DNA from: Amphiduros pacificus
Taxonomy: Eukaryota; Annelida; Polychaeta; Phyllodocida; Hesionidae
Length of the DNA: 64,000 bases
Assembly (NCBI GenBank): GCA_949316495.1
Contig: OX439010.1
Coordinates: forward strand, 16,176,809-16,240,808
Direction: 5' to 3'
Positions within the stretch are counted from its first letter, which is position 1; each line of letters opens with the position of its first letter. Below the pieces are notes generated by a model, which was given only the letters and a program-made list of their open reading frames with translations, made no database searches and had not been told where the DNA came from. A program made the translations under genes and the position numbers. Below are positions 37,190 to 48,200 of this stretch, one piece after another.

Positions 37190-37690
37190 CATAACTTATA
37201 CAGGAACAGTTACAGACACCACAAAGTTCATTGTCTTGTGAAGTTCCCAATAACTACATTGGTACATATATAAAGTACAAAAAATAATATTATCCGATGC
37301 TTTCCATACATAATTGTCCCCCAACTGTTTTCAAAACTGTTAAGTGAGTTGTTTTGTGTACAAATAAATTTCTCTATATTTAATCTATATTTTACAATGT
37401 GTGGAAAATTATTTACATTTTTACATTTTACAAAACTTTTTACATTTTTGCAAGTAGATATATTGTTTTGCCATAACATAATATAGTTTACATTCTTAAA
37501 ATATTCCAGATCATAAAAGAAGCCAAACAGAATATGTTTTTCTGTTATTTGAATAGTTTGTGAACTGGTTCTGTTCCACCAAAGTTCTAATGAGTTCCTA
37601 AATTGTTTAACATATGTACAAGAATACAAAAAATGGGCAATATCGTCTGTTACATTACACATTGGGCACAAGTCTGAATCCACAACGGAT
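37190..37690 (-). mobile_element. LINE (L1/Tx1-like) ORF2 3'-end fragment
   Basis: The minus-strand frame 37683-37228 encodes DSDLCPMCNVTDDIAHFLYS then CTYVKQFRNSLELWW, a zinc-binding C-x2-C-x9-H-x4-C region as found after the reverse transcriptase of L1-like non-LTR retrotransposons. It is followed by the usual basic helical tail (IEKFICTQNNSLNSFENSWG). No reverse-transcriptase core is present, so the copy is strongly 5'-truncated. The frame is otherwise open for 151 codons. Confidence 0.75.
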
Positions 37691-38489
37691 AGTGTTTATA
37701 ACCATTTATTACATGGTTTTTCTGTTATTTGAATAGTTTGTGAACTGGTTCTGTTCCACCAAAGTTCTAATGAGTTCCAAAATTGTTTAACATATGTACA
37801 AGAATACAAAAAATGAGCAATATCGTCTGTTACATTACACATTGGGCACAAGTCTGAATCCACAACGGATAGTGTTTATAACCATTTATTACATGGTTTT
37901 TCTGTTATTTGAATACTGTATACAGACAAATTTTCGCGACCTTTTTATTTTCGCGTTAATTCGCGCCAGGACGTCATTCGCGAAATTAAATGGACGCGAA
38001 ATTGAAGAGGGGACTCCCTCGCTTTGTTTTGACTTGTGAGTCACGTGGCCAATCGATCCGCTACGTCACGGACATCATATTTACGTTTTACTTTTACTTC
38101 TATGTCTATTAAAATTAAAATTATTATTTAATTATATCGCACAATACCAATTGTCAGCATTCACAGCTTTGCATTTCGTTTTTGTTTCCACTGCTTTGAG
38201 TCGTGTCTTCTCTTTTTGACAGAAATGTTTTCACACGTGGATCGATTTTAATTGCGTTTTAAATGGATTGATGGTTTTGCTCTGTTCTCGAACAATTTGT
38301 GATAATATTATGTACTAGAAATCCAAAATTCGTGAAAATAAAACGGCGCGAACCTGTCGAAAACGGCGATGGCGCTAAAATAACTAGGCGCGAATTTTTC
38401 TCTGTATACAGTAGTTTGTGAACTGGTTCTGTTCCACCAAAGTTCTAATGAGTTCCAAAATTGTTTAACATATGTACAAGAATACAAAA
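37541..38489. repeat. 180-bp tandem duplication of LINE DNA, third copy split by an insertion
   Basis: tctgttatttgaatagtttg recurs at 37541 and 37721, and begins again at 37901. The third copy is interrupted after gaata at 37915 and resumes at 38412 (tagtttgtgaactgg), fading at about 38489. The uninterrupted copies serve as empty sites for the insertion. Confidence 0.93.
37916..38411. mobile_element. 496-bp non-autonomous DNA element, TA target-site duplication
   Basis: Begins CTGTATACAGA and ends TCTGTATACAG (perfect 11-bp inverted ends, extended imperfectly to the cgcg). It is flanked by TA on both sides within the third copy of the 180-bp duplication, whose other copies show a single TA. 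A TA duplication fits Tc1/mariner-type movement. No coding capacity. The interior contains cgattttaattgcgttttaa and tatttacgttttactttta, also found in two other elements nearby. Confidence 0.88.
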
Positions 38490-38634
38490 CATAGGCATCA
38501 GAGATGCATCAACCCTCAGCCCTGGCAACTTATTGCACAACATTTGTTCCACACAATATCTGTAAACAAAACATCACTGCACCAAGGCAAATTGATGCAG
38601 GGGTAAAAAAAAAACATAAAATCTACTTCCTTTG

Positions 38635-39125
38635 ATAGCTTATGTGTGTCAATTATCATGAAACTGTCATAATTTACTCTTGAATTATTGAGATGATGGG
38701 CCAGTGACCTTGAAAAGCAGGTTAAGGTCACCGTCCATCAAACTCATCTGGAGTCTTCCCAGATGCTTATGTGTGTCAATTTTCATGAAGCTGCCATTAT
38801 TTGTTATTGCAATGACGTGGATTTTACATGATTGTCCCTGTGACCTTGAAAAGTAGGTGAAGGTCATGTTTCATAGAAGAAATTCTGAGGTCTTCACCAT
38901 ATGCTTATGGGTGTCAAATCTCATAAAGCTGCCATCATTTGTTCTTGAGTTATTGCGATTCTTGGGATTTCACATAATTGTCCCTGTGACCTTGAAAAAA
39001 TAGGTCAAGGTCGCTGTTCATCGAACTTGTCCGAGGTTTTCCCCAGATGCTTATGTGTGTCAAGTTTCATGAAGCTGCCATCATTTGTTCTCAAGTATCG
39101 CGATGACAAGGATGTTCGCTACAGA
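38635..39125. repeat. Four imperfect tandem units of 127-146 bp
   Basis: gcttatgtgtgtcaa, tcatgaagctgccat and gtgaccttgaaaa recur at about 38638, 38765, 38903 and 39049. The pattern resembles the AAGGTCA-rich dispersed repeats common in marine invertebrate genomes. No coding sequence. Confidence 0.8.
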
Positions 39126-39203
39126 CATACATACCCACGTCAGGAGTACTGCAATACCCTCAGCCTGCAATACCCTCAGCCTGATTACATCAGGGGCTGA
39201 GGG

Positions 39204-39291
39204 TAATTTTTGCTTTCGGTCTGGCAAAAAAGCCAACTTTGCCGGACCAAATGTCCGTTGAAGGTCTGGTGACTATCGGGAAGACTGCTAC
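39204..39291 (-). mobile_element. Fragment of the GCAGTCTTCC element
   Basis: Reads as the reverse complement of 40758-40845, ending ggaagactgc at 39291. Only about 88 bp of one end is present. Confidence 0.8.
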
Positions 39292-39409
39292 AGATGGCAT
39301 GACGATCACATTTAAAAGTAAACAATAGCGAGATCGCATGCACTTATCAGTGGTCAATTTGAACTCGGCCAATGTCACGTGTAGCAACTTTTTTTTCAAA
39401 TCTCGCCAC

Positions 39410-39935
39410 ACTTCCTCTCTGATCACTTTCATGCTTTTTATGTAGTATGCAATCATTCCAAGATAAAGATGTCTACCTTTTGTCTTGTACTGTCATCTGG
39501 CGCTCGATTTTTGGCCTTGTGGGGTGACCCAGTAGATATCGTGAATGTATTTCCCAGTCTGGTACATCTGGTACGTGCTCACAGCTTCCTGACAACAAAG
39601 ATTCAAACAAGTTTTGCTGAGAAAAGTAGCACACAGTTGCTGATTGGAGCCAAACATTTTTATTGTCATGGTCAAAGGTCACATGACTAAGAAACTGTGA
39701 TGAGGAACAGCTATGACCTAAGACATTTCTGTATACCAAGTTTTAATTTCCTCTAGTATATTCCTCTTGTAGGTGGTTACTGAGATATGCTCCTTCCAAA
39801 ATTTGTGACTTCAAGGTCACTGCACTAAGATCATTTTTTTAAAAGAAATGTTGACAGACGGACGGACGGACAGACAGAGTTTCCCCACTTCTGAAGGTCT
39901 GCGAGCTTTAGTCTCAGCAGAGCTAAAAAGGAAAC
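39410..39935. repeat. Single dispersed copy related to the later 2.2-kb array unit
   Basis: Contains cttcctctctgatcac, gcaatcattccaagataaa, tgtctaccttttgtcttgta, the tgacttcaaggtcactgcac segment and tgttgacagacggacggacg, in the same order as in the array units at 45-60 kb but without the 19-bp satellite. It looks like a founder-type copy. Confidence 0.75.
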
Positions 39936-40047
39936 TGTATCATATTCTTTGAAAAAAAAAAGACTTTCTTGTTATGCTGTGAGGTTCTATACTGAGACTG
40001 GAATTGCGCTCACAATTTTACCATTTTTGTAGACTTGTCAATCTTTT

Positions 40048-40262
40048 GGTGGCTCCGTAACTTTTAGCCCCCATCTATTTCTGAAATAAGGAAATCTGAT
40101 ACCATTTTGGCTTTTAAAATCTAAACTGGATAACAATAGCTTTATTATAGAGAAGGAAAAAGTTGTAAAACTGCAATGGAAAAAAAAAATCTAAGTGAAA
40201 TTTAGTCATGTATATGTCATGTATATAAATATACTCTAAAAAAGGTAGTTACGGTGCCATCC
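40048..40262. repeat. Possible 215-bp element with GGTGGCTCCGTAAC-like inverted ends
   Basis: Starts ggtggctccgtaactttt and ends aaaaggtagttacggtgcca, an imperfect inverted pair. No coding sequence. Target-site duplication is unclear. Confidence 0.45.
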
Positions 40263-40285
40263 AATTTTTTGGCCTTATCTTTTTA

Positions 40286-40330
<45 letters not shown>

Positions 40331-40757
40331 TTCCTTGACTGTTTTACACTGTTCCTCTTATTTTTAAGACAATCTGTTCAGTAGCTATAAAAATATAGGA
40401 TTTTATAGGTTTTGATGGCATAGTTTTCAAAAGTCAACAAATATACAGTGCCCCCTCTTCTGTATGTGCAACTGGATGGAAGAGAGAAGAGAGGACATGA
40501 AAATAATTGATTATTCCAGAGACAGTCTTATCCTCTTTGGGATAAAGAAAGGAAATCCACAAAAACTAAAACAAATGCAGCCCACAACAACAGCGCTGTG
40601 GACGACAATGAAGCTGTGGTTCCATTTTCAAAGTAGATCTGTACTCTCGAAAATATTCAAATTAGGTCACTCTCTGACATATATGCATGTACTGGTCTGT
40701 GACAGCTGGATTATTGATCTGTAGGCAGTGCTGGGATGCATTTTGACACTCACAAAG
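40263..40757. other. Unassigned DNA with (TA)n
   Basis: A (TA)n run at about 40290-40327. The small plus-strand open frame at 40464-40724 has no recognisable domain. Confidence 0.5.
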
Positions 40758-41403
40758 GCAGTCTTCCCGATAGTCGCCAGACATTCAACGGACATTCGGT
40801 CCGGCAAAGTTGACCTTTTTGTCGGACCGAAAGCATTTTTATCGGGCCGAAAAAAAGAAAGAATAATAGACGATTTCAGCGTGAAAAGTAAACAAACTAC
40901 GCACATACCGTGCAAGGAACAAGCTTCCCAAACGGCGATATAATTAAAATAGTTGCTTTGTAATACGCATAGACACGTGTCAGGAATAGTCCGCCTTCGT
41001 GTAATAAGTTTAAATTATGCACAAGTCAGAGAAAATGTGAGTTTAACAATGCTAAAAATATGAATATAAGACACGAGGTCGCCATTCTGAAAACCGGAAG
41101 TGACGGGGACAGGCTCTTATTTTTTGGCGCGAAAACGATGGAGCGCCACCACAGTGTATTCATTCCCATTGAAATATTAATACATTGCGCAATGATGGAT
41201 CCCTGACATTTCGTATTTACGTTTTACTTTTAAAATGACTGCCGATCTTATCGAGGGATAAATTTTGCACTATTTTGAGAAAAGTTAGAATTTTCACAGA
41301 AATACATGTCGGACACGAGGTCCGACAACGGCGGATAATATGCCGGACCTTGGCAAAAAATATCGGTCAGGACCCGCGGTCCGGCGGTTATCAGGAAGAC
41401 TGC
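40758..41403. mobile_element. 646-bp non-autonomous DNA element with GCAGTCTTCC ends
   Basis: Begins GCAGTCTTCCCGATAGTCGC and ends as its imperfect inverse (ggttatcaggaagactgc). It is flanked by AAAG on both sides (40754-40757 and 41404-41407), a likely 4-bp duplication. No coding capacity. Shares ggaagtgacggg, ggctctt and gcgcgaaaacgat with the element at 42073. Confidence 0.75.
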
Positions 41404-41439
41404 AAAGGGTGCACAGGCAAAAAAGCTGCCAGTGCACAA

Positions 41440-41960
41440 TTCCTCTCTGATCATGTTCATGCTTTTTATATAGTATGCAATCATTCCAAGATAAAAATGT
41501 CTACCTCTTGTCTTGTACTGCCATCTGGCGCTCAAATTTGTGTAGATATCCAGAATGTGTTTGCCAGTCTGGTACATGCACGCTTATTGATATGACCTTC
41601 AGTCTCCAGCACAGCGGGCTCACAGTTTCCTTAAATTACAGACAACAAAGATTTGTAACAAAAAGTTTTGCTCTATACAAAATTTGTGACCTCAACATCA
41701 CAGTCACTGCACACAGGTCAATGTGATATCTTTAAGATTTGAAGAAATCTTAAATCTTCACCTCCCTATCTACCTCTATATAAATATGAATCGCATATTA
41801 CTGGTAGTTTGAGAGAAGATCTTTAAAGAAATGTTGACAGACAGATGGACGTTTTCCCCATTCCTCAAGCTCTGTGAGCTAAATGCTCAGCAGAGCTAAA
41901 AAGAAACTCAAGACATTTCTGTATACCAAGTATTAATTTCCTCCTATAAGTGGTTGCAGA
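41440..41960. repeat. Second dispersed founder-type copy
   Basis: Same order of blocks as 39410-39935. It contains tcactgcacacaggtcaatg at about 41704-41723 as a single copy, the sequence that is amplified as the 19-bp satellite further right. Confidence 0.75.
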
Positions 41961-42072
41961 GATATGCTCTGTAAAAAATGTTTCACCTCAAGGTCACTGT
42001 GCCAAGGTCAATGGTCATATCACCAAGATTTGAAAGGATCTCAACCTCTACCTTTGTAGAAAATATGAAATA

Positions 42073-42701
42073 TACCGTATCCGCTCGGGTTAACGCCCAT
42101 GCTTGGCTTAACGCCCACCCCCCTTTTTTGGAAGAAATCATTAAACGCCCACCTTCCCTGGATGTCCGCCATCATGTCAATATTATCACAAAACGTAATA
42201 CGATGTATGTGACGTCCTTAATCTTAGCGTCTGGGTGCCCACGAGACAAAAGTGGAGCGGCCAACATGTCAAATTGAACTTTCATATCCGTAGCTGATCG
42301 ATTTTAATTGCGTTTTAAATGATAAATAAAGGTATGTACTTAATATTATCACAATTACGTCGACAATTTCTCCACATCATTGATTTTAGCCTCAAAACAA
42401 AGCGTTTTCATTATTTATCATTTGAAATGCAATTAAAATCGATCCGCGTGTGAAAGCATTTCTGTCAACAAGGAAGACACGACTCAACGCAACACGTGGT
42501 CGCAATTTTGAAAGGCGGAAGTGACGGGAAGAGGCTCTTGTTTTTAGCGCGAAAACGATTGTTAATATATTGCGCAATAATGGATGGTTTTGTTCTGTTC
42601 TCGACCTTTATAAACGCCCATGCTTGGGTAAACGCCCACCCCCCTCTTTTACTTTGTCCCCAATTAGCCGCCCATGGGCGCTAACCCGAGCGGATACGGT
42701 A
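42073..42701. mobile_element. 629-bp non-autonomous DNA element with TACCGTATCCGC ends
   Basis: Inverted ends of about 28 bp (TACCGTATCCGCTCGGGTTA at left, the near-perfect inverse at right) flanked by TA (42071-42072 and 42702-42703). No coding capacity; the interior is partly self-inverted, with cgattttaattgcgttttaa and its reverse complement both present. Confidence 0.85.
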
Positions 42702-42779
42702 TATTATTGGTCACAAATTTCTTGTGGAGCATATCTAAAAAAACTGGTAAAATGGCTAAGTAACTTATATATAACTATA

Positions 42780-43440
42780 ATTGACAGTTACAAAGCCATC
42801 TCATATCAGAAAAGTGATAGATACGGAGCCATCTCATATTAAGTTATATATATATATATCGGTGGCTCCGAAACTATGAAACACATTATTGATAGTTTTG
42901 GAGAAGATCATTAAAGAAATGTTGACAGACGGACCAAAGGACGGACAGACATTTTCCCCATTCCGAAAGCTCTGCATGCTAAAGGCTGACATCACTAAGA
43001 TCTGAAGGAATTTGAATCTTCACCTCTACAACTACCTCCGTATGAATTATCACTTGTATATGCTCTGTACAAAATTGTTCACCTCAAGGTCACTGCACCA
43101 AGGTCAGTGGTGATATCACCAAGATTAGAAAGGATCTCAATTTGAGATCCTCTACCTCTGTAGAAAATATGAAATATATTACTGATCACAAATTTTGTGT
43201 GGAGCATATCTCAAAAAAACTGGTAAAATGGCTAAGCAACTTTGGTGGCTCCATAACTGTCACTTTTCTAACATGGGATGGGTTTAACTGCCAAATATAT
43301 ATATATACATATATATAACTATAATTGACAGTTACGGAGCCATCTCATATTAGAAAAGTGATAGTTACGGAGCCATCTCATATTAGAAAAGTGATAGTTA
43401 CGGAGCCACCGATATATATATATATATATTATATAAAACT
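42780..43440 (-). repeat. 33-bp array family, left edge of the right block
   Basis: gttacggagccatctcatat and tagaaaagtgata units in the opposite orientation to 34.9-37.0 kb, ending in (TA)n at about 43413-43432, with founder-type DNA between. Divergence from the internal array units is visible (gttacaaagcc, gatacggagcc). Confidence 0.8.
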
Positions 43441-43882
43441 ATGAAACACATATTATTTATAGTTTTGGAGAAGATCATTAAAGAAATGTTGACAGACGGA
43501 CCGAAGGACGGACAGACATTTTCCCCATTCCTAAAGCTCTGCATGCTAAAGGCTCAGCAGAGCTAAAAAGGTATAACATGGCACAGCTGACTCGAGACAT
43601 TTCTGTATAGCAAGTATTAATTTCCTCCTATTAGTGGTTGCAGAGAGTCACAGTCACACTTCCTCTCTGATCACGTTCATGTTTTTTAAATAGTATGCAA
43701 TCATTCCAAGATAAAAATGTCTACCTTTTGTCCTGTACTGCCATCTGGCGCTCGATATTGTGGCCTTGTGACCCAGTAGATATCCAGAATGGGACCTTCA
43801 GTCTCCAGCACAGCAGGCTCACTGTTTCCTTAAATTACAGACAACAAAGAGTCATAACAAAACTCTAAACATCACTGCACAC

Positions 43883-44052
43883 AGGTCAATGGTGGTCACA
43901 CAGGTTAATGGTGGTCACACAGGTCAATGGTGGTTACACAGGTCAATGGTGGTCACACAGGTCAATGGTGGTCACACAGGTCAATGGTGGTCACACAGGT
44001 CAATGGTGGTCACACAGGTCAATGGTGGTCACACAGGTCAATGGTGGTCACA
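43883..44052. repeat. 19-bp satellite, nine copies, without the MITE
   Basis: Nine units of aggtcaatggtggtcacac, with two early copies changed (aggttaatgg, gtggttac). The array runs straight into aaagtgatagttacgg, lacking the 185-bp element that splits every later array. Confidence 0.95.
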
Positions 44053-45231
44053 AAGTGATAGTTACGGAGCCATCTCATATTAGAAAAGTGATAGTTACGG
44101 AGCCATCTCATATTAGAAAAGTGATAGTTACGGAGCCATCTCATATTAGAAAAGTGATAGTTACGGAGCCACCGATATATATATATATATTATATAAAAC
44201 TATGAAACACATATTATTTATAGTTTTGGAGAAGATCATTAAAGAAATGTTGACAGATGGACCGAAGGACAGACAGACATTTTCCCCATTCCTAAAGCTC
44301 TGCATGCTAAAGGCTCAGCAGAGCAAAAAAGGTATAACATGGCACAGCTGACTCGAGACATTTCTATATACCAATTATTAATTTCCTCCTATAAGTGGTT
44401 GCAGAGATATGCTCTGTACAATTTTTTTGACCTCAAGGTCACTGCACCAAGGTCAAGGCTGACATAAGAGATAGCTGATCACAAATTTTGTGTGGAGCAT
44501 ATCTCAAAAAAACTGGTAAAATGGCTCAGCAACTTTGGTGGCTCCATAACTGTCACTTTTCTAACATGGGATGGGTTTTAACTGCCAAATATATATATAT
44601 ACATATATATATAAATATAATTGACAGTTACGGAGCCATCTAATAATAGAAAAGTGATAGTTACGGACCCATCTCATATTAGAAAAGTGATAGTTACGGA
44701 GCCATCTCATATTAGAAAAGTGATAGTTACGGAGCCATCTCATATTAGAAAAGTGATAGTTACGGAGCCACTGATACATATATATATATATATATAAAAC
44801 ACATATTATTATAGTTTTGGAGATCATTAAAGAAATGTTGACAGACGGACCGAAGGAAGGACAGACATTTTCCCCATTCCTAAAGCTCTGCATGCTAAAG
44901 GCTCAGCAGAGTTAAAAAGGTATAACATGGCACAGCTGACTCGAGACATTTCTGTATAGCAAGTATTAATTTCCTCCTATTAGTGGTTGCAGAGAGTCAC
45001 AGTCACACTTCCTCTCTGATCACGTTCATGTTTTTTAAATAGTATGCAATCATTCCAAGATAAAAATGTCTACCTTTTGTCTTGTACTGCCATCCGGCGC
45101 TCGATATTGTGGCCTTGTGACCCAGTAGATATCCAGAATGGGACCTTCAGTCTCCAGCACAGCAGGCTCACTGTTTCCTTAAATTACAGACAACAAAGAG
45201 TCATAACAAAACTCTAAACATCACTGCACAC

Positions 45232-48200
45232 AGGTCAATGGTGGTCACACAGGTCAATGGTGGTCACACAGGTCAATGGTGGTCACACAGGTCAATGGTG
45301 GTCACACAGGTCAATGGTGGTCACACAGGTCAATGGTGGTCACACAGGCAGTGAAGAAAGTCAGCATTCAGGAAAAAACCTGAAATGCTTATAAATTAAC
45401 CTGAAGATACCCCTACCCCCTTTCAGAAATGTCATTTTTGTATGTTTCAGACTGAGTTCAGACCATTTTGAAATTCACATTTGAAGAAAGAACCCTGAAT
45501 TCAGGTTATTTCCTGAAGACTTTCATCACTGCACAGGTCAATGGTGGTCACACAGGTCAATGGTGGTCACACAGGTCAATGGTGGTCACACAGGTCAATG
45601 GTGGTCACACAGGTCAATGGTGGTCACACAGGTCAATGGTGGTCACACAGGTCAATGGTGGTCACACAGGTCAATGGTGGTCACACAGGTCAATGGTGGT
45701 CACACAGGTCAATGGTGGTCACACAGGTCAATGGTGGTCACACAGGTCAATGGTGGTCACACAGGTCAATGGTGGTCACACAGGTCAATGGTGGTCACAC
45801 AGGTCAATGGTGGTCACACAGGTCAACGGTGGTCATACAGGTCAACGGTGGTCACACAGGTCAACGGTGGTCACACAGGTCAACGGTGGTCACACAGGTC
45901 AACGGTGGTCACACAGGTCAACGGTGGTCACACAGGTCAATGGTGGTCACACAGGTCAATGGTGGTCACACAGGTCAATGGTGGTCACACAGGTCAATGG
46001 TGGTCACACAGGTCAATGGTGGTCACACAGGTCAATGGTGGTCACACAGGTCAATGGTGGTCACACAGGTCAATGGTGGTCACACAGGTCAATGGTGGTC
46101 ACAAAGTGATAGTTACGGAGCCATCTCATATTAGAAAAGTGATAGTTACGGAGCCATTTCATATTAGAAAAGTGATAGTTACGGAGCCATCTCATATTAG
46201 AAAAGTGATAGTTACGGAGCCACCGATATATATATATATATATTATATAAAACTATGAAACAAATATTATTTATAGTTTTGGAGAAGATCATTAAAGAAA
46301 TGTTGACAGATGGACCGAAGGACAGACAGACATTTTCCCCATTCCTAAAGCTCTGCATGCTAAAGGCTCAGCAGAGCAAAAAAGGTATAACATGGCACAG
46401 CTGACTCGAGACATTTCTATATACCAATTATTAATTTCCTCCTATAAGTGGTTGCAGAGATATGCTCTGTACAATTTTTTTGACCTCAAGGTCACTGCAC
46501 CAAGGTCAAGGCTGACATAAGAGATAGCTGATCACAAATTTTGTGTGGAGCATATCTCAAAAAAACTGGTAAAATGGCTCAGCAACTTTGGTGGCTCCAT
46601 AACTGTCACTTTTCTAACATGGGATGGGTTTTAACTGCCAAATATATATATATACATATATATATAAATATAATTGACAGTTACGGAGCCATCTAATAAT
46701 AGAAAAGTGATAGTTACGGACCCATCTCATATTAGAAAAGTGATAGTTACGGAGCCATCTCATATTAGAAAAGTGATAGTTACGGAGCCATCTCATATTA
46801 GAAAAGTGATAGTTACGGAGCCACTGATACATATATATATATATATATAAAACACATATTATTATAGTTTTGGAGATCATTAAAGAAATGTTGACAGACG
46901 GACCGAAGGAAGGACAGACATTTTCCCCATTCCTAAAGGTATAACATGGCACAGCTGACTCGAGACATTTCTGTATAGCAAGTATTAATTTCCTCCTATT
47001 AGTGGTTGCAGAGAGTCACAGTCACACTTCCTCTCTGATCACGTTCATGTTTTTTAAATAGTATGCAATCATTCCAAGATAAAAATGTCTACCTTTTGTC
47101 TTGTACTGCCATCCGGCGCTCGATATTGTGGCCTTGTGACCCAGTAGATATCCAGAATGGGACCTTCAGTCTCCAGCACAGCAGGCTCACTGTTTCCTTA
47201 AATTACAGACAACAAAGAGTCATAACAAAACTCTAAACATCACTGCACACAGGTCAATGGTGGTCACACAGGTCAATGGTGGTCACACAGGTCAATGGTG
47301 GTCACACAGGTCAATGGTGGTCACACAGGTCAATGGTGGTCACACAGGTCAATGGTGGTCACACAGGTCAATGGTGGTCACACAGGTCAATGGTGGTCAC
47401 ACAGGTCAATGGTGGTCACACAGGTCAATGGTGGTCACACAGGTCAATGGTGGTCACACAGGTCAATGGTGGTCACACAGGTCAATGGTGGTCACACAGG
47501 TCAATGGTGGTCACACAGGTCAATGGTGGTCACACAGGTCAATGGTGGTCACACAGGTCAATGGTGGTCACACAGGTCAATGGTGGTCACACAGGTCAAT
47601 GGTGGTCACACAGGTCAATGGTGGTCACACAGGTCAATGGTGGTCACACAGGCAGTGAAGAAAGTCAGCATTCAGGAAAAAACCTGAAATGCTTATAAAT
47701 TAACCTGAAGATACCCCTACCCCCTTTCAGAAATGTCATTTTTGTATGTTTCAGACTGAGTTCAGACCATTTTGAAATTCACATTTGAAGAAAGAAACCT
47801 GAATTCAGGTTATTTCCTGAAGACTTTCATCACTGCACAGGTCAATGGTGGTCACACAGGTCAATGGTGGTCACACAGGTCAATGGTGGTCACACAGGTC
47901 AATGGTGGTCACACAGGTCAATGGTGGTCACACAGGTCAATGGTGGTCACACAGGTCAATGGTGGTCACACAGGTCAATGGTGGTCACACAGGTCAATGG
48001 TGGTCACACAGGTCAATGGTGGTCACACAGGTCAATGGTGGTCACACAGGTCAACGGTGGTCACACAGGTCAACGGTGGTCACACAGGTCAACGGTGGTC
48101 ACACAGGTCAACGGTGGTCACACAGGTCAACGGTGGTCACACAGGTCAACGGTGGTCACACAGGTCAATGGTGGTCACACAGGTCAATGGTGGTCACACA

